Notes: generated by a model not told the origin, from the sequence alone. Counted from the first letter of the stretch, positions 16,041 through 25,850 are shown. The stretch is 64,000 nucleotides of DNA from Marinobacterium stanieri (GCF_900155945.1 NZ_FTMN01000001.1:635682-699681), one strand, 5' to 3'. Numbers and translations: made by a program.

Positions 16041-17060
16041 TCAGTCGTTCAGCAAGTGGGCGTATTTTTTGAAGGTTTCGTAGTTCTGCTTCATCAGCGC
16101 GTCAGCCTTCTCCGGGCCAACCCAAACACCACCGATGTCGCTCTTGTTGAGGAAGCTCTGAACTTCTTTGCTGGCCAGGGTGTTCTGGATAGCCGTGCTC
16201 AGCTTCTGGTAACGCTCCGGGTGCTTCTGCTTGAACTCGGTGCTGACCGCAAAGCCACGCATGGAGCCCGGCAGTACCGCCACTTCGGTGTTCATCGGTT
16301 TGAGCGCTTCGTTGATGGTCGGCGCATCCCACTTGTTGCTGCGCTCTTCGCTGACGATAGCCAGCGGACGCAGGAACTCGCGGATACCTTCACTGCCCTG
16401 GGCACTGATGGAGATCAGATCAACCTGACCACCGGCTACAGCAGAACGGGCCTTGCCGCCACTGTTATACGTCACCAGCGCCAGGTTCTCCTGCGGAATG
16501 TTGTTCACATCCAGCAGCAGGCGCAGCATCAGGTGACCGGCAGATCCTTGTACCACGGAGGCACGGACCTTGTTCGGCTCATTACGGATGGTTTCCAGCA
16601 CTTCCTGCAGGCTCTGGTAGGGTGATTCCTTGTTCACCGCAATCAGATCCATGTCGAACCACTGGAAGTTCAGGTAGCTGAAGTCTTCAATGGTATAGCT
16701 GGCGTTGCCTTTCAGGATGGTATTGCTGAGGTACGGCGCAAAGGTAGACGCGAATACGGTGTAACCATCACCCGGACGGTTCAGCACATAATTGGCCGCA
16801 ATCTGGGTACCGGCGCCTTTCTTGTTGATCACCTTGATCGGCTCACCCAGCTCGTCCGCCAGGAAGCTGGACATGGCACGGGTCATACGATCAGCGCTGC
16901 CACCCACACCAAAACCGACTACGAAGTTGACCGGCTTATTGGGGTAATCGCTGGCATAGGCAGTGGTGGAGGTCATCACGGCGGTGGAAGCCGTTGCAAT
17001 CGTCGCGGAAGCGAGTAGCGTATTGGCCGCCAGCAGTTTGCGCAGCTTTTTCATCAGCAT
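16041..17060 (-). CDS. tctC: Tripartite tricarboxylate transporter, periplasmic binding protein TctC
   Basis: 339 residues. A long signal peptide is cleaved near AYAS-DYPNKP. The Bug/TctC family start of the mature protein, YPNKPVNFVVGFGVGGSADR, is the carboxylate-binding loop, and GAGTQIAANYV is the next signature. It captures a carboxylate in the periplasm and delivers it to TctAB. The start at 17060 is preferred to 17054 because AGAGGA is seven bases upstream. The gene diverges from tctD, with 120 bases between the two starts, where TctD is expected to act. Confidence 0.93.
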   Translation of the reverse strand: MLMKKLRKLLAANTLLASATIATASTAVMTSTTAYASDYPNKPVNFVVGFGVGGSADRMTRAMSSFLADELGEPIKVINKKGAGTQIAANYVLNRPGDGYTVFASTFAPYLSNTILKGNASYTIEDFSYLNFQWFDMDLIAVNKESPYQSLQEVLETIRNEPNKVRASVVQGSAGHLMLRLLLDVNNIPQENLALVTYNSGGKARSAVAGGQVDLISISAQGSEGIREFLRPLAIVSEERSNKWDAPTINEALKPMNTEVAVLPGSMRGFAVSTEFKQKHPERYQKLSTAIQNTLASKEVQSFLNKSDIGGVWVGPEKADALMKQNYETFKKYAHLLND

Positions 17061-17180
17061 GAGGAGATCCTCTTCTTATAGTTTTAGATTAGCGTTAGTG
17101 CATTATTCGAACAGGCAATCTAACGCCCCAAACTGTCATGAAGCTTGCACACGCCAACTTGGTTAATGCAGGAGACCCGA

Positions 17181-17861
17181 ATGCGGATTTTAATCATCGA
17201 AGACAACCCGACGCTGGCCGATGGCCTCAAGCAGGTGCTGGTTCAGGCCGGCTTTGCCGTCGATACACTGGCCGATGGCGCTCAGGGCCAGGCGCTGCTG
17301 CGCCAACAACTCTATGACCTTCTGCTGCTGGACCTGGGCCTGCCCGGTGTAGACGGTCGCAGTATTCTCAAGCAATTGCGCCAGCAGGGCCAGGACCTGC
17401 CGGTCCTGATCATCTCGGCACGCGACCAGCTGGACCAGCGCATCGAAGGACTGGATCTGGGCGCCGATGACTACCTGTGCAAACCCTTCGAGCTGGAAGA
17501 GGTACTGGCACGGGTACGTGCCCTGCTCCGGCGCAGCCAACAACAAGCCAACAACCTGATCCGCCATGGCACTCTTGAGCTGGATACCCGCGCCCAGACT
17601 CTGAGCCTGGATGGCGTGCCCGTGGACCTGCACCGCCGCGAGCTGGCGGTACTGGAATATCTGCTGGCCAACACCGGCCGTGTCGTCAGCAAGGAGCAGA
17701 TCGCCGAACGCATCAGCTCCTTCGATGATGATGTCAGCTCAACCGCAATCGAAACCTATGTATCGCGTTTGCGCAAGAAGCTGAAAGGCGCGCTGACGCT
17801 GAAGACCATTCGCGGACTGGGTTACCTGCTGGAGGCGGACGGGTCAGATGCTGGCCGTTAA
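17181..17861 (+). CDS. tctD: OmpR-family response regulator TctD
   Basis: 226 residues. The receiver domain (1-120) has the acidic pocket E7-D8, the phosphorylation site D51 in LLLLDLGLPGVDG, and K102-equivalent in CKPFELEE. A winged-helix DNA-binding domain follows (about 125-222; VSRLRKKL and TIRGLGYLL are the recognition region). The start at 17181 has AGGAG immediately upstream. Divergent from tctC and overlapping the kinase gene by 14 bases, it is the expected activator of the tctCBA operon in response to the carboxylate. Confidence 0.93.
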   Translation: MRILIIEDNPTLADGLKQVLVQAGFAVDTLADGAQGQALLRQQLYDLLLLDLGLPGVDGRSILKQLRQQGQDLPVLIISARDQLDQRIEGLDLGADDYLCKPFELEEVLARVRALLRRSQQQANNLIRHGTLELDTRAQTLSLDGVPVDLHRRELAVLEYLLANTGRVVSKEQIAERISSFDDDVSSTAIETYVSRLRKKLKGALTLKTIRGLGYLLEADGSDAGR

Positions 17862-19287
17862 TTTCAATTCGATCCGCGTCCGGCTGATATTGGGCCTGGC
17901 GCTGCCAATGATTGCAATTGGCCTGGGTGCCCTGCTGCTGACCTCCTCTCTGTTATCGGTACAGGCCAACAAGGTCTTTGATCGCATGCTGCTGGGCGCG
18001 GCACACAGCATCGAGCAACGGCTGGAGATCCGTGACGGTCAGGCGATGCTTGATATGCCCTATTTCACCCTTGATACCATGGAATCGGCCTCCTCCGAGA
18101 AGATTTTCTACCGGGTTGAGCGGGTGGATGGCGAACTGCTGGCAGGATTCAACGGCCTGCCCATGCCTGAAACACGCGATAAAAGCCCGCAGTATTACAA
18201 CACCCTGTTTGCCGGCAATGACCTGCGTGCCGTGTTCATTCAGATCCCCGGCACCAGCCCCAGCTCAAGCGTGTATATCCTGGTGGCCGAGAGCCTGCAC
18301 GGGCGTGACCAGTTCACCTTCGATATCCTCAATGTGCTCACCATCATGGCGCTGCTGACCATGATACTCACCATGATTACCGCCATGCTGGCCGTGCGCC
18401 GAGGCCTGTTACCGCTGAAACACCTGAGTGAATCAATCAAACACAGCGCCGAGCAGGAGCTGAAGCCACTGCACAGCCAGGTGCCGCCGGAGGTCCAGCC
18501 ACTGGTCGACAGCATCAATTACCTGATTCAACGGGTACGTGACAACATCGAGCATATTCAATATTTCAACGCCGATGTATCGCATCAACTGCGCACCCCG
18601 CTGGCCGAGATCAAGACCCTGTCGGAACTGGCCCAGAAAGAGCTGGTGTCCGGTTCAGCCGACCCACAGGCAAGCGCACCGTCTCAGCTGGCCCGGTTTG
18701 AACAGATTGAACAGATCACCGATTTCCTGAGCCGCACCACTCAGCAACTGCTTTCCTATGCGAAAACGCGGCAGAGCCTGATGGATCAGCAGATGCTACA
18801 GCCGCTGGAATTGGGCGCATTTTGCCGCGAGCTGGTCATGCAGCAGGCCCCGCGTATCTATAAGCGTGGTGGCGAGATCGAGTTTATCTGTGACCAGGAT
18901 TCACCGGTTTGGGTACGGGCCGACAAGCTGATGTTGACCGGTGCCCTGACCAACCTGATCGACAACGCCCTGATCTATGGAGTGAAAAATGGGCAGCCAG
19001 GCCTGATCAGCGTGACCGTCGGGCACGACAACCAGAGTGGCTGGCTGTGCGTTCAGGATGAAGGGCCGGGCATTGAAGAAAGCCAACTGGCCTCGGTCAC
19101 CGACCGCTTCGTACGTCTGGACCAGCAAACACCGGGCACCGGATTGGGGTTGGCGATTGTGCGCCAGGTCTGTGATATCCATCAGGCTCAGCTGGAACTG
19201 CGCAACCGCAGCCAGGGTGGGCTGGAAGTCTGCATACGCCTGCCGTTGGAGCTCAGTGCACCTGAACACTCGGGAACAGAGGCATAA
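17848..19287 (+). CDS. tctE: Sensor histidine kinase TctE
   Basis: 479 residues. A transmembrane helix (about 10-33), a periplasmic TctE-type sensor region and a second helix (about 160-185) precede HAMP. The dimerisation domain has the phospho-acceptor in SHQLRTPLAEIKTLSELAQ. The ATPase domain shows the N-box LIDNALIYG, DEGPGIEE and GTGLGLAIV. It senses external carboxylates and phosphorylates TctD. Its start overlaps the end of tctD. It converges with the hydrolase gene at 19294, leaving only six bases between the two ends. Confidence 0.92.
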   Translation: MLAVNFNSIRVRLILGLALPMIAIGLGALLLTSSLLSVQANKVFDRMLLGAAHSIEQRLEIRDGQAMLDMPYFTLDTMESASSEKIFYRVERVDGELLAGFNGLPMPETRDKSPQYYNTLFAGNDLRAVFIQIPGTSPSSSVYILVAESLHGRDQFTFDILNVLTIMALLTMILTMITAMLAVRRGLLPLKHLSESIKHSAEQELKPLHSQVPPEVQPLVDSINYLIQRVRDNIEHIQYFNADVSHQLRTPLAEIKTLSELAQKELVSGSADPQASAPSQLARFEQIEQITDFLSRTTQQLLSYAKTRQSLMDQQMLQPLELGAFCRELVMQQAPRIYKRGGEIEFICDQDSPVWVRADKLMLTGALTNLIDNALIYGVKNGQPGLISVTVGHDNQSGWLCVQDEGPGIEESQLASVTDRFVRLDQQTPGTGLGLAIVRQVCDIHQAQLELRNRSQGGLEVCIRLPLELSAPEHSGTEA

Positions 19288-19293
19288 CAGCCT

Positions 19294-20175
19294 TTATTGT
19301 TCTGCGGTTGCCAGCGCACTGACAGGCTCATGCTGAGCAAAGAAATCCAGCATATCCTCAAATACGGGCCTTCGGTCACGCAGCATCCAGGTCAGACTTG
19401 CCAGAATGCCGACGTGATCAAGGTCAGGATACAGACGGGTGCTCACCTGCCCTGAACGCGCCCGTATCCGCTCACTGAGCAGATCGATATTGCGCCGCCA
19501 CACCAGCGTGTCCTTCTCCCCCCACAGCAACAGCATGGGCGGCTCGTCACCCTCAATATGGGTAGTGGTTTGCATCTGTGGATAACGCTCGGGCGGGCCG
19601 AAGATATCGATCAAATCCTCTTCATCGGGGACAAAGTCGTAGGGGCCAGCCAGGCCGGCAAAGGCACGTACAATTGCGGTGGGTTTACCCTGAGCCTGGA
19701 GATAGCGCTCATCGGCAGCCAACAGGGAAGCGATGTGTGCGCCGGAGGAGTGCCCGGCGATAAATAGCCGCTCGGGATCACCGCCAAAGCGCTCGATATT
19801 GTCGTGTACCCAGGCAACCGCCTGAGCACCATCATGCACAAATGCGGGAAAGCGAACCTCAGGGTATTTACGGTAATCCGCAATGACGGTGACATAACCC
19901 TGGTCGGCAAATGCCTTGCCAACGAAGGGATACATGGACTTGTCACCGTCGGTCCAGCGACCACCATGGAAAAACACCAATACCGGGGCGTCCCCACGAC
20001 CAGAATCAGGCCGGTAGATATCCAGCTGATGCAGCTCATCCGGTCCATAGGACTGATCCTGCACAACGGCTGCGCCCCCCACTCTGGCGGGAAGGTTTGC
20101 AAGCCCGAGCCCCAGCTGGGTACAACCGCTTAGCAGCAGCGCTCCCAGAGAAAAGAAAACCGCTTTCATGTTCAT
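19294..20175 (-). CDS. Alpha/beta hydrolase lipoprotein, BD-FAE/carboxylesterase type
   Basis: 293 residues. The N-terminus has a lipoprotein signal with lipobox LLSGC (Cys about 18). The hydrolase core contains the oxyanion HGG in VFFHGGRWTDGDKS, the nucleophile Ser in AGHSSGAHIAS, the acid in LWGEKDTLV and the His in LDHVGIL. This is the pattern of the bile-salt/feruloyl-esterase-like (BD-FAE, esterase_lipase) family. It probably hydrolyses carboxylic esters at the cell envelope; the natural substrate is unknown. It is convergent with tctE, so probably separate from the transporter system. Confidence 0.85.
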   Translation of the reverse strand: MNMKAVFFSLGALLLSGCTQLGLGLANLPARVGGAAVVQDQSYGPDELHQLDIYRPDSGRGDAPVLVFFHGGRWTDGDKSMYPFVGKAFADQGYVTVIADYRKYPEVRFPAFVHDGAQAVAWVHDNIERFGGDPERLFIAGHSSGAHIASLLAADERYLQAQGKPTAIVRAFAGLAGPYDFVPDEEDLIDIFGPPERYPQMQTTTHIEGDEPPMLLLWGEKDTLVWRRNIDLLSERIRARSGQVSTRLYPDLDHVGILASLTWMLRDRRPVFEDMLDFFAQHEPVSALATAEQ

Positions 20176-20364
20176 CCCTGCACTACAGAATTGATATATG
20201 TCTCTACTCTATATACAGACATTTGGTTTTGTCGTGGCTTAGTTAAAAGTGTAGTAGCCAACCGACAACAGACCCTATATCGTCATTGGAGTAGCTGGCG
20301 CATCCGTTCCTGAAAGCGCTCGCTATTGGGCAACACATACACCTGCAACAGAGTGCACCGCTGA

Positions 20365-21909
20365 ATGTTTGGCAAAAAAGATGACTGGCAAAGCAAATAC
20401 AAATCTCTGGTACGCGAGTCCGAGCAGTACGAGAAGAATGCTGCCACCGCCGTTGCCCAATTACGCAGTCTCGCCATGCAGCTGGACCTGGCCACTCACG
20501 GCCAATCACCGGAGCTGGATGCTCTGCTCAATAAGCTGAAATCCGAGCTGGATGCAGGCCGGCTGGAGCCTGTTCAAGGATTACTGCGCAAAACCGAGAA
20601 GCAGGTGCGCAAACTGGAAGGGCCACGTGCGCAGCTGGTCGAATCCCTGCTGAAACAGCTCAAAGAGTGGTCCAGCATGCTGATGTTGCAGGACAGCGAA
20701 AGCACGCATAGCGACGCCCTGACCGGCATCAGGCTATCACTGGAAGCTCAAGAAACCGACCTGCACCAGCTCCCGAAGATTATGTCGACCCTGCTTGGCG
20801 TGCAGAAAAAGCTGATCCCGGCAGATGTGTCCAAAAACAGCGAAGACGACCTGTCCCAGTTCAGTGAGGTGATCAGCGCACGCCTGGCAACCCGCATGCT
20901 GGAACTGCTGCAGCAGCTGAATGTGCCACCCAAATATGCTGAGCGCGCTCATGGCCTGATCAAGCGTCTGGAAAAAGCACCTGACGCCGAGACACTGGAA
21001 TACTGCCTGAAAGACATGTCGGACCTGGTACGCAGCAGTGGTGGTAACCTGGAAGCCGATATCCAGACCTACCTGCTGAACCTGAACGACCAGCTGGCGT
21101 ACCTGCGCAGCTTTGTGGACAGCACCGATACGTTGGAGATGAAACAGCGCAAGCGCAATAACCTGCTTGATCAGACCGTGCGCCAGGATGTCAGCAACAT
21201 CCACAATACGGTCCAGAACACCCATGACATCAACGAATTGAAACAGTCCGTCAGCACCCAGCTGGCCGATATCATTCGGGCCATGAATCAGCACAAGGCC
21301 AGTGAAGATGAGCACATCAAGGCATTGCAGGAAGAGAAAAACGCCTTGCTGTCACGGCTATCGGAAATGGAGCAGAGAGCAGACTCCTTCCGCCAGCGGG
21401 CCGAAGACGCCCATATGGAATCCAGAACCGACCCGCTGACCTGCCTGCCCAACCGACTCGCCTATGATCAAAAGTTTGCCGAAGAGATTGAACGTTTCCA
21501 GCGCTACGGCACTGCATTTTCTCTTTGCGTGGGCGACCTGGATCACTTCAAGTCGATAAACGACCAATACGGCCACTTGGCCGGCGACAAGGTCTTGCGC
21601 CTGACGGCCAAGGTGCTGCTGAACAACCTGCGCGGTGTGGACTTTGTCGCTCGCTTTGGCGGTGAAGAGTTTGTCATCCTTCTACCTTCCACCACTGGCG
21701 ATAATACGCATCAGGCGGCCGAGAAAATCCGGCAGGCCGTTGAACAAAGCCCGTTCAACTTTCAGGGTCAGCCGGTCAGTATCACCATCTCCCTCGGCGC
21801 CGCCGAGATCCGCGAAGGGGATACTGCCGAAACCCTGTTTAACCGGGCCGATGAAGCAGTCTATGCCGCCAAGGGGGCTGGTCGTAACTGTGTTCGCTTT
21901 GCTCGTTAA
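20365..21909 (+). CDS. Diguanylate cyclase with long coiled-coil N-terminal region
   Basis: 514 residues, cytoplasmic, without membrane segments. Residues 1-340 are helical with heptad-like stretches ending in a coiled coil (LQEEKNALLSRLSEMEQRAD). The GGDEF domain follows: DPLTCLPNRLAYDQK, DLDHFKSINDQYGH and the active site RFGGEEFVILLP. An inhibitory I-site RxxD (RGVD) sits five residues before GGEEF, so product inhibition by cyclic-di-GMP is expected. The N-terminal part matches no sensor I know. This architecture occurs in polar or cytoplasmic cyclases of pseudomonads. Confidence 0.9.
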   Translation: MFGKKDDWQSKYKSLVRESEQYEKNAATAVAQLRSLAMQLDLATHGQSPELDALLNKLKSELDAGRLEPVQGLLRKTEKQVRKLEGPRAQLVESLLKQLKEWSSMLMLQDSESTHSDALTGIRLSLEAQETDLHQLPKIMSTLLGVQKKLIPADVSKNSEDDLSQFSEVISARLATRMLELLQQLNVPPKYAERAHGLIKRLEKAPDAETLEYCLKDMSDLVRSSGGNLEADIQTYLLNLNDQLAYLRSFVDSTDTLEMKQRKRNNLLDQTVRQDVSNIHNTVQNTHDINELKQSVSTQLADIIRAMNQHKASEDEHIKALQEEKNALLSRLSEMEQRADSFRQRAEDAHMESRTDPLTCLPNRLAYDQKFAEEIERFQRYGTAFSLCVGDLDHFKSINDQYGHLAGDKVLRLTAKVLLNNLRGVDFVARFGGEEFVILLPSTTGDNTHQAAEKIRQAVEQSPFNFQGQPVSITISLGAAEIREGDTAETLFNRADEAVYAAKGAGRNCVRFAR

Positions 21910-21953
21910 GTCTCACAGATTTACAGACCTGGCCAACGGCGGCATAAGCTTAA

Positions 21954-23879
21954 TTACCCCAGCATGAACTCATCAAAAAAGGCACTCAGCTCCTCATGCG
22001 CCGTCAGCGGCAGGATGTTGGCGATGTGCTGGTCCGGGCGCACCACCACCATACAGCCCTGGTCACGATCGATACCACGCAGTTCAAAAATATCCTTAGC
22101 CTCATCAGCTTCGAACACCTTCTCATAATCGCGCAGGCCCAGTTTGCCCTTGACCGGCCAGAGGTAATCCGGCATCTCTTCGATCGCCAGCCCCCGCTGC
22201 TGGAACACCGTGTACACATCAATCACCGAGTCGATATCGTCACCTGCAGGCGTGTACTTCTTCACCGGCGAGTGATCGGCCTGCTCCAGAAACTCGACCA
22301 GCTTGCGCACATCGGAGTTGCCATCCAGCGGGCTCTGCTTGTTGCCGAACACGAAGATGCGCCAGCGGCCATCGGCTTTAACCAGGTGGCCCAGATGCAC
22401 CGGACAACCATCGGCCAAGCGTACGGCTTCGGCCGAGTGGAAACGCTGACCAATGGGGTAACCCGTCGCCAGGCCCTGATTGTCCTGACCGGTCGCGATG
22501 TAAGACGCATCGTAGCCAATGGAGGTACCGGCGATGAAACCGTTCTGGCGGGCGATGAATTTCTCGATATCCGCAGTGGTGGTTTTCGGCTTGCTATCAT
22601 CCTTGTTGGCGGTGGGCTTGGTCGCCACCAGCGCCGACATCTGGCGGTCAGCATCAATCAGCATCCGCGCCACTTTGCGACGTTCAGTAGCATAGGTCTG
22701 AAGCAGTTTAGGGTCGCTTTTGCCCTGTAGCACCGCGGCCAGTTTCCAGCCCAGGTTGAACGTATCCGGCAATGAAGTGTTCAGGCCCCAGCCACCCTTG
22801 GGACTGTGGGTATGGCAGGCATCACCGGCGACAAAAGCACGCGGAACCCGACCATCCGGATTACCCACCGGGGTATCATCAAAGCGCTCGGCTACACGCT
22901 GGCCCACTTCATAAATCGACCACCAGGCTACTTCTTTCACATCGACCTTGTAGGGATGCATGATCGTCTGCGCCTTGGCGATGATATCGTCTGCGGTCAG
23001 GTCCAGAGTGGAGGCACGCTGATCCTTGTCGAGCAGATCCAGTTCTACGTAGAGACGGCACAGATAACCGCCTTCACGCGGAATCAACATCACCGCGCCG
23101 TTTTCCCTGGACTGAATAAAGCTCTTCACACGTACATCGGGGTAATCGGTGACCAGCAGTACATCCATCACGCCCCATGCCTTGTTGGCAGAGTCCCCTT
23201 CCAGCGCAATATTGAGATTCCGACGTACGGCACTGCGTGCACCGTCACAGCCCACTACATAACGGGCCTTGATGGTTTCCACCCTGGCGGACTGTTCATC
23301 ATTGCGTTCAAAAGTCGCAGTGATCGGATGTGCGTTCAGGTCCTGGGACAGACTTTCATCAACATCCAGTTCCAGCAGGCGGCGACCGTAATGAGGCACC
23401 AAATGGGTTACGGACTTTTCCATGCCATCCAGCAGAATTTCATGCAGACGGGCCTGGTTCACCACGCCGTGTACAAACTCGGACAGGCCCAGGCGTGCAT
23501 CCGTTACCTTGTGGGTACGCTTGATGTTGGCCGGGTTCTCGGTATCCGGCTCCCAGAAGGCATTCTGGCGCAGCTGATAGCATTCTTTCGCCAGCATCTC
23601 GCTGCTGTTGAACGCTTCCATGATCTCCATGGTACGGCAGGAAATCCCGTCGGCCTGACCAAACAGCATGGGGCCCGGTTTCTGTTCGACGATGCAGGTT
23701 TTGATATCGGCAAACTCTGACAGCTGACGCGCCATCGCCAGCCCTGCCGGGCCACAGCCCACAATCAGCACATCCACCTCTTTGGGCAGGCCCTGCATGG
23801 GGGGAGCGGCATAAGGTTCACGGGCCGCGTCAGGAATTTCGTAGTTACCGGGTTTGAAACCATTCAGGTGATACTGCAT
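21954..23879 (-). CDS. mobA: FAD-dependent aromatic hydroxylase, 3-hydroxybenzoate 4-monooxygenase-like
   Basis: 641 residues, the size of MobA from Comamonas and related phenol-hydroxylase-like flavoproteins. It has the N-terminal FAD motif VGCGPAG (residues 40-46), substrate-domain segments LGQADGISCRTMEIMEAF and YVVGCDGARSAVRR, the second FAD motif AGDACHTHSPKGGWGLN, and a thioredoxin-like dimerisation domain ending IDRDQGCMVVVRPDQHIA. It uses NADPH and O2 to hydroxylate a phenolic acid. One oddity: the usual AGQGMN/GGQGLN turn reads GGWGLN. No ring-cleavage genes are adjacent, so the exact substrate is uncertain. Confidence 0.82.
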   Translation of the reverse strand: MQYHLNGFKPGNYEIPDAAREPYAAPPMQGLPKEVDVLIVGCGPAGLAMARQLSEFADIKTCIVEQKPGPMLFGQADGISCRTMEIMEAFNSSEMLAKECYQLRQNAFWEPDTENPANIKRTHKVTDARLGLSEFVHGVVNQARLHEILLDGMEKSVTHLVPHYGRRLLELDVDESLSQDLNAHPITATFERNDEQSARVETIKARYVVGCDGARSAVRRNLNIALEGDSANKAWGVMDVLLVTDYPDVRVKSFIQSRENGAVMLIPREGGYLCRLYVELDLLDKDQRASTLDLTADDIIAKAQTIMHPYKVDVKEVAWWSIYEVGQRVAERFDDTPVGNPDGRVPRAFVAGDACHTHSPKGGWGLNTSLPDTFNLGWKLAAVLQGKSDPKLLQTYATERRKVARMLIDADRQMSALVATKPTANKDDSKPKTTTADIEKFIARQNGFIAGTSIGYDASYIATGQDNQGLATGYPIGQRFHSAEAVRLADGCPVHLGHLVKADGRWRIFVFGNKQSPLDGNSDVRKLVEFLEQADHSPVKKYTPAGDDIDSVIDVYTVFQQRGLAIEEMPDYLWPVKGKLGLRDYEKVFEADEAKDIFELRGIDRDQGCMVVVRPDQHIANILPLTAHEELSAFFDEFMLG

Positions 23880-24136
23880 CGCCCTATCCTCTTATCGTTA
23901 TTGGCGGCCTACTCTCATTTGGACAGTACGCCTCTGATCTGTGTTGATGCGCCAAGACTAAGTGAATGCAGAGAAACAGCTGTCACCCGAAAATGGGGAC
24001 AAAGATCCAAAACCCTGATTGAAAGCATCAGCCAAGGGCACTGTGCCTTTGCCGCCCGCACGCGTATCATTTTCCAATACTCAGGCCCCAACAACATCTC
24101 TTCACATACTCGGGGCTTTATCCACAAGGAGTTAAT

Positions 24137-24778
24137 ATGACACTACCGGCCATGATCGAATTCCCGGCACAGGGCACCACCGAATACCTGTTTATCTTTG
24201 CCCACGGAGTTGGCAGCAATAAGGAAGACCTGGCCCCGCTGGGCGAAGCCTTCAACCAGGCCATTCCGGGTGCCTGCTGTTTGGTCGTTGACGGTTTTGA
24301 CCCATTCGACGGCCCCTTCGGCGGACGCCAGTGGTTCTCGTTGCAGAACATCACCGAAGAAAGCCGCCCCCAACGCGTTGCTGAAGCTCTGCCCCGTTTT
24401 ATCGAGATGGTTGAAGCCCTGCAGGTACGCGAAGGCGTATCGCCCGAGCACACCATACTGGTCGGTTTCTCACAGGGCACTATCATGTCGCTGGAAGCGA
24501 TCAAGGCTCAGGACGGCCTGGCCGGACTGGTATTGGGCTTCTCAGGTCGTTACGCCGAACTGCCGGAACAGGCGCCGACCAAAACCAGCATCCACCTGCT
24601 GCATGGTGAAGACGACGATGTGATTCTGGTCGACCACGCACGCGCTGCTTACGAACGACTGACCAGCCTGGGCGCCAAGGTCACGCTGGATACCGAACCG
24701 GGTGTCGCGCATCAGATCACCCAGTATCTGCTGCAATGCTCAGCCAACCGTGCGGCTGAGAGCCTGGGGCTTGTCTGA
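24137..24778 (+). CDS. Phospholipase/carboxylesterase family hydrolase (YpfH-like)
   Basis: 213 residues, cytoplasmic. It has a compact alpha/beta hydrolase fold with FAHGVGSNKEDL near the N-terminus, the nucleophile in VGFSQGTIMSLEA, the acid in LHGEDDDVI and the His in PGVAHQIT. This matches the YpfH/carboxylesterase 2 branch. ACAAGGAG lies 8 bases before the ATG. It probably acts on short-chain esters or thioesters; the physiological substrate is unknown. A PqiA-like gene follows after 61 bases on the same strand and may be co-transcribed. Confidence 0.88.
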   Translation: MTLPAMIEFPAQGTTEYLFIFAHGVGSNKEDLAPLGEAFNQAIPGACCLVVDGFDPFDGPFGGRQWFSLQNITEESRPQRVAEALPRFIEMVEALQVREGVSPEHTILVGFSQGTIMSLEAIKAQDGLAGLVLGFSGRYAELPEQAPTKTSIHLLHGEDDDVILVDHARAAYERLTSLGAKVTLDTEPGVAHQITQYLLQCSANRAAESLGLV

Positions 24779-24839
24779 GGCTAAGGGCATTGGAGCCAAT
24801 AAACCTGAAAAAGCGGCCATCAGCCCGGGAGGGAGTCAG

Positions 24840-25352
24840 GTGACAGCGCCCTCAATAGAGGGGACGCCGCATGCCGTGATTCCAGCACCCAAAGCCCGGC
24901 AGTTGCGCTGGCTGCTGGTGCTTGCGTCTGTGCTGTTTGTCGTGGGCATCAGCTTGCCCATGATCACACTCAGCAAGTTCTGGATTATTCAGAATTCGAT
25001 GTCGGTCCTCACAGGTGTACTGGAGCTGTTTCGCAATGGCCAACTGGTGCTGGGCGCAGTCGTAGCAGGCTTCAGTATCCTGCTGCCGATCCTGAAAATC
25101 GGCGTGCTGTTCAAACTCTGCTCCCCCGGCCTGACCGACAGCCCCGGAATACAGCGCTACCTGCACCTGATGCACAGCTATGGTCGCTGGGCCATGCTGG
25201 ATGTTCTGGTGGTGGCCGTCCTGATCGTCACCGTCAAACTCGGCGCCATCGCCAGTATCGAAGTCCACTCCGGGCTTTATGCTTTCGGCGCGTCAGTGCT
25301 GATGATCATGTTGATCACCAGCCTGGTGGTCCGTCTGACCCGATCATCCTGA
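24840..25352 (+). CDS. PqiA-like (paraquat-inducible protein A) membrane protein
   Basis: 170 residues from a GTG start at 24840, chosen because GGGAGGGAG lies just upstream. A longer frame would begin inside the preceding esterase gene. It has four hydrophobic helices with the PqiA-domain signature: LPMITLSKFWII after helix 1, then a segment ending GVLELFRNGQLVLG, and LHLMHSYGRWAMLDVLVVAV with the conserved W-x-M-x-D-V. It contains only one PqiA repeat and lacks the N-terminal zinc-ribbon cysteines of full PqiA. PqiA-type proteins take part in envelope lipid transport with MCE proteins, but no MCE gene is present here. Confidence 0.8.
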   Translation: MTAPSIEGTPHAVIPAPKARQLRWLLVLASVLFVVGISLPMITLSKFWIIQNSMSVLTGVLELFRNGQLVLGAVVAGFSILLPILKIGVLFKLCSPGLTDSPGIQRYLHLMHSYGRWAMLDVLVVAVLIVTVKLGAIASIEVHSGLYAFGASVLMIMLITSLVVRLTRSS

Positions 25353-25434
25353 CCGGGTCAGACCGCAACGTTGGGCTATTCTGAATACCAGGCCAATCAT
25401 TAGAGCACCGATAATATCCCCGGAGGCAATCACC

Positions 25435-25680
25435 ATGATGAGCTGTGACCAACATGACTATATCGAAATCGCCTGCACCTTCAGGTATCCGGTCAGGTTG
25501 ACGCTGAAGTCAGGTGATATTATCGAAGGCAAGGCACTGGATACACAGCGAAACGAGGCGCGGCAGGAATGCATCAAGCTCGCCCTGGCCGGCGAGGAAA
25601 TCTTTGTAGTGCTGGATGAAATTACCCGTATGGAGGCCAGTGTAGACAACCCGCATTTTCAGGTGGTTTCGTTTGGATAG
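25435..25680 (+). CDS. rof: Rho-binding antiterminator (Rof/YaeO family)
   Basis: 81 residues, the family size. It has the DYIEIACTFRYPVRLTLKSG opening (compare D-Y-D-x-L-E-x-A-C in E. coli Rof) and the Sm-like fold pattern, ending FVVLDEITRMEA. Rof binds transcription terminator Rho and blocks its RNA loading, which reduces Rho-dependent termination under stress. GGAGG lies eight bases before the ATG at 25435. It stands alone, and a palindromic terminator separates it from the convergent lipoprotein gene. Confidence 0.85.
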   Translation: MMSCDQHDYIEIACTFRYPVRLTLKSGDIIEGKALDTQRNEARQECIKLALAGEEIFVVLDEITRMEASVDNPHFQVVSFG

Positions 25681-25780
25681 CCACCGTTAAGACATTTGCT
25701 TGGAAGTTGCATAGACCTTCTTGAGCCTGCACTTGAAGTTAACCGCTGCATACGCACTTCTGACAAAGTATCGTCCATAT

Positions 25781-25808
25781 AAAAAACGGCCACTCAATTG
25801 AGTGACCG
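25781..25808 (-). terminator. Rho-independent terminator
   Basis: Near-perfect palindrome CGG-c-CACTCAATTGAGTG-a-CCG (25787-25808). On the minus strand it is followed by six T (25786-25781). It serves the gene ending at 25851 and may work bidirectionally for rof. Confidence 0.8.
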
Positions 25809-25850
25809 CCGGTTTCTCCGCTTTAAGCAAAAGCCCCTGTATCTCTGACT

